A stretch of 64,000 nucleotides of DNA from Verrucomicrobiota bacterium (lineage in GTDB: Bacteria > Verrucomicrobiota > Verrucomicrobiia > Verrucomicrobiales > Akkermansiaceae), in the NCBI GenBank assembly GCA_026397725.1, contig JAPLUI010000127.1, positions 19,920 to 83,919 of the forward strand, written 5' to 3'. The translations under genes and the position numbers were made by a program. Below the pieces are notes generated by a model. It made no database searches and was not told the origin of the DNA. It was given only the letters and a program-made list of their open reading frames with translations. This document shows positions 52,669 through 60,037 of the stretch, piece by piece; the first letter of the stretch is position 1, and every line of letters starts with the position of its first letter.

Positions 52669-52741
52669 TCGCCCCGCAACAGGTGCCTTAAACTCAGGGC
52701 CAGCCTCTGGTCCCCCAAGACGGGTATTTTAACAACAGAAA
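52669..52741 (+). repeat. 3' flank shared with 40302-40396
   Basis: Begins GATCGCCCCGCAACAGGTGC and contains GCCTCTGGTCCCCC and ACGGGTATTTTAAC. The similarity ends just before the next start codon (TTG). Confidence 0.65.
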
Positions 52742-53599
52742 TTGAAAGCACTCGCATTCGTTTCCACTGTTATCGCCGCGGTCCTGGTTGCGTCGGCCGT
52801 TCACGCCGCACCGCAGCTCGGCGACGCCGATTTCCCGCAGCCAGCGCCATCCGCCCGGCACGACGAATTGGTGGCCAAGGTGAAATCCGGCACCTACGAC
52901 CTGGCGGTGATCGGTGATTCAATCACGCACACGCTGGATCCCGGTTTCGGCGGCAACTATGCGCCGTTGGCGGCGGTCTGGAACAAGTATTTGCTACCGC
53001 ACAAGGCCATCAACATCGGCCACAATGGCTACCGGACCGAGGAGATCCTCTGGTGTCTCCAAAACGGCGAACTTGACTTCACCACCTCTCCCAAGCTCTT
53101 CCAGATATTGATCGGCACCAACAACGCGGACGACCGCAATTTCGCAATTGTCCACACGGCCGAACAGATTCTGGCCGGCACCAAGGCCATCGTCGATCTC
53201 ATCCGGCAGCGCCACCCGACCAGCAAGATCCTGATCCTCCGCATCTTCCCGCGCGGTGGCGACGCCGACCAACCGACGGTCAGTTGGAGTTTCCACGGCT
53301 CCCCCCGGTGCATCGATACCTGCCGGCAAGCGGGTGAGCTGACCCGAAAACTCGCCGACGGCAAGCATGTCTTCTGGCAGGACCTCAGCCGAGTGTTCCT
53401 GAACGCGGACGGCGCCATCAACACGGCCAGGCTATGGGACTTGCTGCACCCCGGCGGGTCAAACTTGGCGAACTCAGGTCAGACCAGTGGTGGCGAGGCT
53501 TGGATACGGGCTATCGAACCGACGTTGGCGCGGCTGATGGGGGACAAGCCGATCGTCGATGGACCGCCGGTGGAGGATCCGGACCCGGCATCCCCGTAG
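52742..53599 (+). CDS. Secreted SGNH-family esterase (PAF-acetylhydrolase-like)
   Basis: 285 residues from a TTG start, which is forced by the signal peptide right behind it (MKALAFVSTVIAAVLVASAV). Motifs: LAVIGDSITHTLDPGF (nucleophile Ser), INIGHNGYRTEEILWCLQNG (Gly), ILIGTNNADDRN (Asn), and a C-terminal DLLHPGGSN block with His. The pattern resembles the SGNH proteins annotated as platelet-activating-factor acetylhydrolase-like, which deacylate sugars. A short Pro/Asp tail ends it. The odd TTG start follows directly on the shared 3' flank, so the native start context may have been replaced by recombination. Confidence 0.8.
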   Translation: MKALAFVSTVIAAVLVASAVHAAPQLGDADFPQPAPSARHDELVAKVKSGTYDLAVIGDSITHTLDPGFGGNYAPLAAVWNKYLLPHKAINIGHNGYRTEEILWCLQNGELDFTTSPKLFQILIGTNNADDRNFAIVHTAEQILAGTKAIVDLIRQRHPTSKILILRIFPRGGDADQPTVSWSFHGSPRCIDTCRQAGELTRKLADGKHVFWQDLSRVFLNADGAINTARLWDLLHPGGSNLANSGQTSGGEAWIRAIEPTLARLMGDKPIVDGPPVEDPDPASP

Positions 53600-53627
53600 A
53601 TTGGCACAACACCGTATCGCTCCTGCT

Positions 53628-55003
53628 TATGACAAACTCATGGAAATCATCGACGTTGGCGGTGCTGCTGAGCGTGTCGCCCTTGGCGACGGAACCGCCG
53701 GTTGCGGGCGTGCCGGGCGGAGCACCGGTGCAGGACATGGAACAACTCGCCACCCCGGCGCAGGTCGAGGCCTTCACCCGGCGTGGGCCGCGCGATTGTT
53801 ATGTGTTTGGCGAGGACCGCGTGAATTCCATCCGCCGCCATGACGCGCTGCCGGCACCCTGGCTGGAAGGCTCGGATGTTTTGCTGGGGAAATTCACGGC
53901 ACCGCGCAACCGGGCGAGTTTTATGTTTTCCAGTTAGGTGTTTACGCCGCCGAACGCGACTTGGAGCTGATCACCTTGCGGGTTGGCGATTTCACCTCAG
54001 CCGGAACGCCGGGCCAAAGCATTCCTGCCGCGGCATTCCGCTGTTTCAACCTGGGCGGCACGGATTTTCTTGGCAACCCGTTAGTCAAGGAAGTGCGCGT
54101 CGCCAAGGGCCGCGTGCAGCCGCAGTGGATCGGGGTGCAAATCCCGCGCGTGGCCAGCGGACGGTTTCTCGGGCAGATCCAGCTCACCGCACCCGGCAGC
54201 AGGCCTGTGGACGTCAAAGTGAGTATCACCGTGGCTGGTGAAATGTTGGATGATGGTGGTGACAGCCAGGGGTGGCGACTGTCGCGATTGCGGTGGTTGG
54301 ACTCCACCATCGGGCAGAGTGACGAGGTGGGGTCAAGCCGTTTGTTCCGGTCCAAGCGGGAAGTTATGCCATCGCCGGCGGACTGACCCGCCTACCACTG
54401 GAGTTCGCTCCTAACGGATCCATCTGCGTGGTCTTCCGGGAACCGACACCGCTCACCAAGGCGGATGGTATCAACTTCCCGCAGTTCAAGCCGCTGCAGG
54501 AATTGACCGGCCCCTGGGCACTCGGGTTCGATCCGCAATGGGGCGGACCGCCGACGGCGGAGTTCAATCCACTCGTGTCGTGGACCCAACGCCCGGAGGA
54601 TGGCATCAAGTTCTATTCCGGCACCGCCACCTATCGCAAGACCTTCGATCATTCGTTAGGCACCCCGGTCAACCATCCGGCGACCTCCCGCCTGGTCCTC
54701 GACCTTGACGCGGTGCGTGACCTGGCGAATGTCCGGCTCAACGGCAGGAACCTGGGAATCGTCTGGACGGCTCCATGGCAACTCGACATCACCGATGCCG
54801 TCAAACCGGGCACCAACGCCCTGGAAATCCGCGTCACCAACCTCTGGCCCAACCGCTTGCGCGGCGACTTGGCCCGGCCGGTGGAACAGCGCCTGACATC
54901 CACTAACATCACTGCCGACAGAATCCCGGCACTGCTGTCATCCGGATTGTTAGGGCCGGTGCGCATCGTGACGGATCTAACACCACAGGCTGGTTACCGC
55001 TGA
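53628..55003 (+). pseudogene. Composite remnant: GH123-like N-terminus joined to a GH106-like C-terminus
   Basis: 53628-53937 encodes a signal-like helix and FGEDRVNSIRRHDALPAPWL. A frameshift near 53900 leads to GEFYVFQLGVYAAERDLELI, AAFRCFNLGGTDFLGNPLVK and DDGGDSQGWRLSRLRWLDST, typical of the N-terminal half of DUF4091/GH123-like hydrolases. At a G-run near 54330 the frame shifts again and the sequence becomes the tail of a GH106-like enzyme: APNGSICVVFREPTPL, ELTGPWALGFDPQWGG, KFYSGTATYRKTF, VRLNGRNLGIVWTAPWQLDI. Two unrelated genes are thus joined, each without its catalytic domain. The last frame (from about 54428) is open to 55003. Confidence 0.65.
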
Positions 55004-55113
55004 ACCACCACGTTGGAAAGGCCAGACATCCTGACCCGTGCCGCAAGAATGCCCGTGTTTCGGGAAACTGAATGAGCGCATTTGAATCCGGGTAGGATGC
55101 CGAACGTGGCTGA

Positions 55114-55338
55114 CGCGTCCCGCGGCAGGCCGTGTCGGCGGCGTCCCGCCGCCGGGTTTCAGCCGCCACGAAAACCGCCGCTTCGCGCCCCCGAAAATGG
55201 CATCCCGGCCGGGATGCCAGCATCCCCGGCGGTGTTGCTGGCACACCTCCGGTGTGCGTTCGCATTTCATGGCATCATCCGGGGGTGTCGCTCGTGCCTC
55301 GTTCACCCCCAACTACAAGCTGCCATCCCTCCGGGATG
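55114..55338. repeat. Cluster of hairpins with constant TCC loop and different stems
   Basis: Perfect stems around TCC: CGCG/CGCG at 55114-55124; CGGCGGCG/CGCCGCCG at 55136-55154; GCACACC/GGTGTGC at 55241-55257; CATCCC/GGGATG at 55324-55338. A 20-bp perfect palindrome (GGCATCCCGGCCGGGATGCC) lies at 55199-55218. The surrounding 55004-55400 has no gene. Confidence 0.8.
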
Positions 55339-55400
55339 AAGACGCAGCGCTTGGTCATTCGCCATTCCCCGAGTTCCGCGGGAATTGTGTATATGGATCA

Positions 55401-55460
55401 GGGTCCGGCCCCCGGCTCTTCCAGCGGCCCTCACCCCAACAAAAGCAAATTCCTAGCAGT
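55401..55460 (+). repeat. Dispersed boundary repeat, copy 8
   Basis: GGGTCCGGCCCCCGGCTCTT, CCAGCGGCCCTCACCCCAAC, then the fullest tail AAAAGCAAATTCCTAGCAGT. It replaces the end of the minus-strand hydrolase remnant, whose frame stops within the repeat (55431-55433). Confidence 0.75.
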
Positions 55461-56130
55461 CGGATTTGCCGGATAGACAGTCAGCCGCAGCGAGGCGGGG
55501 GCAAAGGGTTCGAGGCGCAGGGTGTTGGTGCCCGGCTTGAGGAGGCGCGTGATCCCCAGACGCAGCGGTGCGCCGATGAAGCCGCCAGCATCGACGCCGT
55601 TGACCGTGACGCGGGCCGCCGCCTCGGGCGTGATGCCCGCCGCTTCCAGATAGACGCGGGAATGTTTGAGATCCAGCGTGGCGGGCACGTCGCACGTGCC
55701 GTCATACGGCGCGGCTGCGGATGCGACGCGGCGCACTTCAAGCGTCGCCACGACCTGCGTGTTAGCCTCCACCCGAGCGGGCGGCCTGGCGGCGCCGTCA
55801 CCACGGAAGACTAACAGAACGCTCTCCAGCGGCGCGAGCGTCAGGTCGACCTCCAGGGTGTCGGCGGCGATGCGGCGGGTGGGCGGGGTGGTGATCTCAT
55901 TGCGCATCGGGTCCCAACATTCCGGTTCACCGGTGGCGGTGATGCGGAAACGGAACCCGCGTGCGTCGCCGGGATGGTTCTGGTTGGTGACATAGAACAC
56001 GTCGCGGCCCTCCTTGACCCGGTGCAGGACATGGAGCCAGTGGTCGGTTTTGCCCGCGATCACCTGGAGCGTCGGGTGGATGTTGGGCAGGCGAATTCCG
56101 TCGCTCCCTGCAGGGCGGCGAGGGTTTCGG
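55431..56130 (-). pseudogene. C-terminal fragment of a secreted glycoside hydrolase
   Basis: The minus-strand frame carries WLHVLHRVKEGRDVFYVTNQ, a strand-rich domain (FRFRITATGEPECWDPMRNE, LAPLESVLLVF) and a jelly-roll with VTVNGVDAGGFIGAPLRLGI, as at the end of GH106- and GH2-like enzymes. Upstream of about 56130 the frame has no protein-like character, so barrel and signal peptide are missing. At the 3' end the last residues (NLLLLG) are encoded by the dispersed repeat. Inactive remnant; exact family uncertain. Confidence 0.65.
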
Positions 56131-56233
56131 GGTCTTGTTCCAGATGGGCGGCGCCATGGGGGCAGGTGGTCATGGGAGGGCGGTAATTTGGGGTGGCTGA
56201 ATGATGAAACGGTGATACGAGCCACTTCTGCAA

Positions 56234-56632
56234 GTGACCTTGGAAATTCCCGACGCGAGGGCAGGCGAATTGGTGCGGCGGATGGGCAATCCGGCTTTGG
56301 CCGCCGTTGAGGCGCTGGCCTGCCGGGCTTACGACCGTGGCGTGTTCTCCCTGGAGCAGGTGAGACTCCTGCTCGGCCTCGAATCCCGCTGGCAGGCCCA
56401 GGCCGTCCTGCGTGCCAACGGAGTGTGGCCGGGAACCATGGTGGCCGATTTGTCGGCGCACATGGCTGCCGCCGGCACCCCGGAGGCCGCGGCCTCGGCG
56501 GGTGAGCTGGTGGTGGTGGTTGGACGTTGGCTCGATGCCGCGCTGGCCTTGCCGACAGCCGTTCGGCCGGATCTTGTCCATCCTTTCCCATTGACGCGGG
56601 GTGCCGGAATATGCGACTCGTGGCGCGTCTGA
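56234..56632 (+). CDS. UPF0175-like small protein with extended C-terminus
   Basis: 132 codons from a GTG. The first 80 residues fit the UPF0175 pattern: TLEIPDARAGELVRRMGNPA, LAAVEALACRAYDRGVFSLE, QVRLLLGLESRWQAQAVLRA. Members usually have 80-95 residues and lie beside toxin- or transposon-related genes; some are proposed antitoxin-like DNA-binding proteins. Here about 45 unrelated residues follow before the stop, and the end overlaps the TonB receptor leader, so the natural stop may have been lost. No toxin partner is visible. Function unproven. Confidence 0.55.
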   Translation: MTLEIPDARAGELVRRMGNPALAAVEALACRAYDRGVFSLEQVRLLLGLESRWQAQAVLRANGVWPGTMVADLSAHMAAAGTPEAAASAGELVVVVGRWLDAALALPTAVRPDLVHPFPLTRGAGICDSWRV

Positions 56633-56669
56633 CCGACCGACCGTGAACAATCTAACCAACAGCACCCCT

Positions 56670-58790
56670 ATGCAAAAGGCCACTCCGCTCCTCCTCCTCC
56701 TCCTCGCCAGCCTGGCGCCGCTCGCGGCCCAGAATCTGCTGGAGCCGCTCTTTGTGACCGCCGCCCGCTCGCCCGGCCAGCGTGCGGACGTGCCCTACAC
56801 CACCGACTCCATCAATGGCGCGTTCATCTGGCAGGAGGCCCGCCGCACGCTGCCCGAGGCGCTGCAATACACGCCGGGGGTGCTCGTCCAGAAAACCGCC
56901 AGCGGTCATGGCTCGCCGTTCATCCGCGGCTTCACCGGGCGCCAGAACCTGCTGCTCATGGACGGCGTGCGCATCAACAACTCGACCTTTCGCAGCGGCC
57001 CCATCCAATATTGGAACACCATCGACCCGCTCTCTCTCGACCACCTGGAATTGGTGAAAAGCCAGGGCTCCGTCCTCTATGGTTCCGATGCCATCGGCGG
57101 CACGCTCAACGCCTTCGGCAAAAGTGCTCGCTTCCGAAATCAAACGGCCGGGGCCGCTTATGTCGGCGGGCTGGCGTCCTACGAGTTCCGCAGCAATGGC
57201 CAAGGTAGCCACCAGGGCCGCCTTGAGGCGGAAACCGGAATCGGCGGGAACTTCGGGATTTTGTTGGGCATGTCGCTGAAGGATTTCGGCGACATCGAGG
57301 ACTCCGCCATCGGCCGGATGCGAGGCACCGGCTACCCGGAGCAGGATTACGATCTGCGCCTCGATTGGGCGGTCACGCCGGATGCCACTCTAACCGCAGC
57401 GAGTTACCATGTGAACCAGGATGATATTTCCCGCTGGCACCGTACCACCGCCAACCCCGGTTGGAACGACGACGGTCATGTCACCGCGCCCGGCAAGTGG
57501 AGCGCCAACACCTACGACCAGGAACGCTCGCTCACTTATCTGCGCTACGCCGGCACCGATCCCCGGACGGAGGCGGCGATCAACCGCTGGAGCGCCACCG
57601 TTTCCTATCAGGCGTCGGACGATTCGGAGTTCCAAAACCGGCTACCCGACCCCACCGCCGGCTCGCGCCCGATCCGCAGTGCGTCCATCCACGTGGAAAC
57701 CCTGGGCGCGGACCTCGAATTGGAATCCAAACTCGGCCCGGGCGAGCTGGTCTATGGGTTTGATTTCTATCATGACAACGTCGATTCGTCCGGCTATCAG
57801 ACCAACCTTGCCAACAGCAACCGCCGCGAAAGTCTGCCGGTGGCGGATGATTCGACTTATGACACCTTCGGGCTGTTCTCCCAATACATATGGCATGCCA
57901 CCGCAGACCTCGAAGTCACTGGCGGCGCTCGCTATACGCACATCGAAGCGGATGTCGGCCGTTTCTACGACGCCACCAACACGCTGCGCTCCGGCCAGGC
58001 GCAGAACTGGGACGCGGTGGTCGGTTCGCTGCGCGGCATTTATCATTTCAATCCGGCGTGGAGCGTTTATGGCGGGCTGTCCCAATCCTTCCGCGCGCCC
58101 AACCTCGATGACCTCTCCGGCAACATGACCGCCAAGTCCGGCAGCGACGCGTTGGGGAATGCCAACCTGGATCCCGAGCGGTTTCTAACCTACGAGCTGG
58201 GCCTCCGCCAGCAGCTTGAGTGCCTGTCCTGGGGGCTCTCGGCTTTCTACACCGACGCCACTGACATGATTGTCGGCGTGCCGCTCACGGCCGGCAATGC
58301 CACCACCATCGCCACCAACGCGAGCGAGGGTTATGTGTATGGCTTTGAACTCGAAGGGGCCTGGCGCTTCCATCCGCAATGGGAGCTTTCCGGCTTTGCG
58401 GCGTGGCAGGACGGGCGCAACCAATCACCCGCTTTTGTCGGCGGCCCCGTGCAGGACAAGCCCAACCCCCGCCAACTCCCGCTCACCGGTTCGCTGGCCT
58501 TGCGCTGGACCGCCGAGTCACATAAGTATTGGATCGAAGGCCGCGTCCTCGCCGCCGCCCTCGAAGACCGGATCACTGCCGCCGACCAGGCTGCGGACAA
58601 CCAGCGCATCCCCACCGGCGGCACGCCCGGCTATGTCGTTGGCTCGTTGCGTGCCGGGTGGACGGTCAACGACCGCCTCGACCTCACCGTCTCAATCGAG
58701 AATCTAACCGACGAAGCCTACCGCAGCCACGGTTCCGGCCAAAACGAACCCGGTATCGGCGGCATTTTCGGGGCCAAGGTCAAGTGGTGA
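56670..58790 (+). CDS. TonB-dependent outer-membrane receptor
   Basis: 706 residues from ATG 56670 (signal peptide ATPLLLLLLASLAPLAAQ); a longer in-frame start adds 23 residues without signal character. A TonB-box-like segment (EPLFVTAARSPG) precedes the plug (RTLPEALQYTPGVLVQKTAS, GSPFIRGFTGRQNLLLMDGV, LELVKSQGSVLYGSDAIGGT). The rest is the beta-barrel with alternating strands (YSVYGGLSQSFRAPNLDDLS type) and the usual C-terminal end in an aromatic strand (GGIFGAKVKW). It transports a siderophore, cobalamin or oligosaccharide; vitamin/iron-type plugs look similar, so the substrate cannot be told. No SusD-like lipoprotein, TonB or ExbB is next to it. Confidence 0.9.
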   Translation: MQKATPLLLLLLASLAPLAAQNLLEPLFVTAARSPGQRADVPYTTDSINGAFIWQEARRTLPEALQYTPGVLVQKTASGHGSPFIRGFTGRQNLLLMDGVRINNSTFRSGPIQYWNTIDPLSLDHLELVKSQGSVLYGSDAIGGTLNAFGKSARFRNQTAGAAYVGGLASYEFRSNGQGSHQGRLEAETGIGGNFGILLGMSLKDFGDIEDSAIGRMRGTGYPEQDYDLRLDWAVTPDATLTAASYHVNQDDISRWHRTTANPGWNDDGHVTAPGKWSANTYDQERSLTYLRYAGTDPRTEAAINRWSATVSYQASDDSEFQNRLPDPTAGSRPIRSASIHVETLGADLELESKLGPGELVYGFDFYHDNVDSSGYQTNLANSNRRESLPVADDSTYDTFGLFSQYIWHATADLEVTGGARYTHIEADVGRFYDATNTLRSGQAQNWDAVVGSLRGIYHFNPAWSVYGGLSQSFRAPNLDDLSGNMTAKSGSDALGNANLDPERFLTYELGLRQQLECLSWGLSAFYTDATDMIVGVPLTAGNATTIATNASEGYVYGFELEGAWRFHPQWELSGFAAWQDGRNQSPAFVGGPVQDKPNPRQLPLTGSLALRWTAESHKYWIEGRVLAAALEDRITAADQAADNQRIPTGGTPGYVVGSLRAGWTVNDRLDLTVSIENLTDEAYRSHGSGQNEPGIGGIFGAKVKW

Positions 58791-58810
58791 AACGAACACA
58801 ACAGCAATGG

Positions 58811-58835
58811 GGACTGCTAAGAAATTGCTTTTTAG
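58811..58835 (-). repeat. Boundary-repeat tail after the TonB receptor gene
   Basis: Minus strand: CTAAAAAGCAATTTCTTAGC then AGTCC. It lies 20 bp past the receptor stop, with the tail pointing to the gene end, as in copies 5 and 8. Confidence 0.6.
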
Positions 58836-58895
58836 CACCAGCACCCGCGATGCGGTGGGGGTGGCACGAGGAGTGACGTGGGAGCGATAAGGAGC

Positions 58896-58995
58896 CACCA
58901 CATTCCTGTGGTGCTTGCGGAAGCGTGGTCCATGAGAGCGTACTGGAGGCTCTGTTCATGGGCGAGCCTTCCACACGACGACAGGAATGTCGTCG
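58896..58995. repeat. Two inverted copies of a hairpin element with covarying stems
   Basis: CACCACA-TTCC-TGTGGTG at 58896-58913 and, on the minus strand, CGACGACA-TTCC-TGTCGTCG at 58995-58976. Both are preceded by GGAGC and followed by GGAAG and CCATGA. The loop is constant while the stem bases changed in pairs. The region 58836-59395 has no gene; it also holds a 10-bp inverted repeat (GCATCCTGCC at 59178-59187, complement at 59208-59217), a hairpin at 59232-59246 and a palindrome CATCTCTCATGATGAGAGAT at 59348. Confidence 0.75.
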
Positions 58996-59395
58996 CTCCT
59001 TAACGGGCACCATTGGAGCCAGGTTACTCGGGAGGTTGGCTTGCATGGGAAAGCGGACGCGGGGCGTGCGGAGCGGCAGAAAGGGGCATGGCGTGAGGCA
59101 GGCGGATGGCCCGACTGCGGTGGCGTGTTGTTGTCATGGCTTGAGGATTGGAAGGTAACAACAGGCAAGGAGGATAGGCATCCTGCCGATCGATTCATGC
59201 GCGGACAGGCAGGATGCACTGCTTTCCAGCGCGGGCTGGAAGCCCGGGTTCCCATCAGCAAGATTTCTCTCACCGCGGATTGCACGGCTACGATTGATTC
59301 CGAATGGTGGTCAAGCCGCTCATCAGGCAGCCTCTGCCACGGGCACCTCATCTCTCATGATGAGAGATGGATCTAGCACCCGCCCTCCGCCGGGA

Positions 59396-59562
59396 CCAGA
59401 GAATTCCTGCGGCACGTCTGCAAGCGGGTGGACGCGGCGATGCGTGCCATCGAGCGCGGCAACGATGAGCTAAAAGGCGTGCTGCCCAAGATCTTCGGCA
59501 GGGCGGACTTCAGTCCCCAGACAGGATCCCCCGCAACTCCGATTTTACGGCTGGGTTTGTGA
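59396..59562 (+). pseudogene. Remnant of a type I restriction-modification methylase (HsdM-like) gene
   Basis: The frame REFLRHVCKRVDAAMRAIER, then GNDELKGVLPKIFGRADF, matches the region of HsdM-type N6-adenine methylases and related proteins that precedes the N-terminal helical end (usually ELKGVLPKDYARP). There is no start, and after ADFSPQTG the frame runs into unrelated sequence and a stop. Only about 40 codons survive. The XRE regulator downstream on the other strand may come from the same lost restriction locus. Confidence 0.6.
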
Positions 59563-59574
59563 AGCTTTGGCGGG

Positions 59575-59859
59575 TCATGGCCTCTGGCCCAGCGCCAGCA
59601 GGCAATCCGCCGGCACGCACTGGTCCGCCATGGCGCAGAAGAGCCGACATGGCGGCAGGCCGGTGTAGTTCGCCAGCCGCTCGAGGTTGGCGCCGGAGGG
59701 AAATCGCTTGCCGAGTTCCCAGGCATTGATGGTGGCAACCGACATGCCCAGGTCCTTGGCAACTTGCCTCAGGGGAATGTGGTGCTTCAGCCGCCAGGCG
59801 CAGAACGCCGTCGCAAAGGTTGCGCAGACGTCACAGTGGCAATTCGATCTTTGGTTCAT
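59575..59859 (-). CDS. XRE-family helix-turn-helix protein with N-terminal Cys/His motif
   Basis: 94 residues. The start MNQRSNCHCDVCATFATAFC places three Cys and one His in a C-x-H-C-x2-C arrangement that could bind a metal. The HTH_3 domain follows: AWRLKHHIPLRQVAKDLGMS, VATINAWELGKRFPSGANLE, RLANYTGLPPCRLFC. Such small Cro/CI-type proteins regulate restriction-modification, toxin-antitoxin or phage genes; the nearby hsdM remnant fits the first. A boundary-repeat copy lies about 45 bp upstream. The C-terminus has two further Cys. A functional regulator is plausible. Confidence 0.72.
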   Translation of the reverse strand: MNQRSNCHCDVCATFATAFCAWRLKHHIPLRQVAKDLGMSVATINAWELGKRFPSGANLERLANYTGLPPCRLFCAMADQCVPADCLLALGQRP

Positions 59860-59902
59860 GGGGGGGCAAGCCGCTATCGCAACTCAAGGACAGGGTTCGA
59901 TT

Positions 59903-59955
59903 CGACTGATAGGGAATTGCTTTGGGGATGAGCCTTGCCTGAGCAGGCAAGGCGC
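59903..59955 (-). repeat. Boundary-repeat-like element upstream of the XRE gene
   Basis: Minus strand: hairpin CCTTGCCTG-CTCA-GGCAAGG, then CTCATCCCCAAAGCAATTCC and CTATCAGTCG. The tail is a diverged form of the dispersed repeat. The XRE start lies 44 bp beyond the tail. Confidence 0.5.
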
Positions 59956-60037
59956 GAAGCGGAGCTTGGGAGTGAGTTATGGTGTGGATGGAATGCTGCG
60001 AGGGGCTGCCTTGGAGTGGATGGAGCCGCCGACCGCG

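Noticed and set aside
10431..55460. Dispersed repeats as integron attC sites with gene cassettes
   Set aside because: The fuller copies are all on one strand and lie at gene borders, but they lack a consistent core pair of the RYYYAAC/GTTRRRY type at both ends, spacing is irregular (1.4-12 kb), and no integron integrase is visible. Kept only as a boundary-type repeat.
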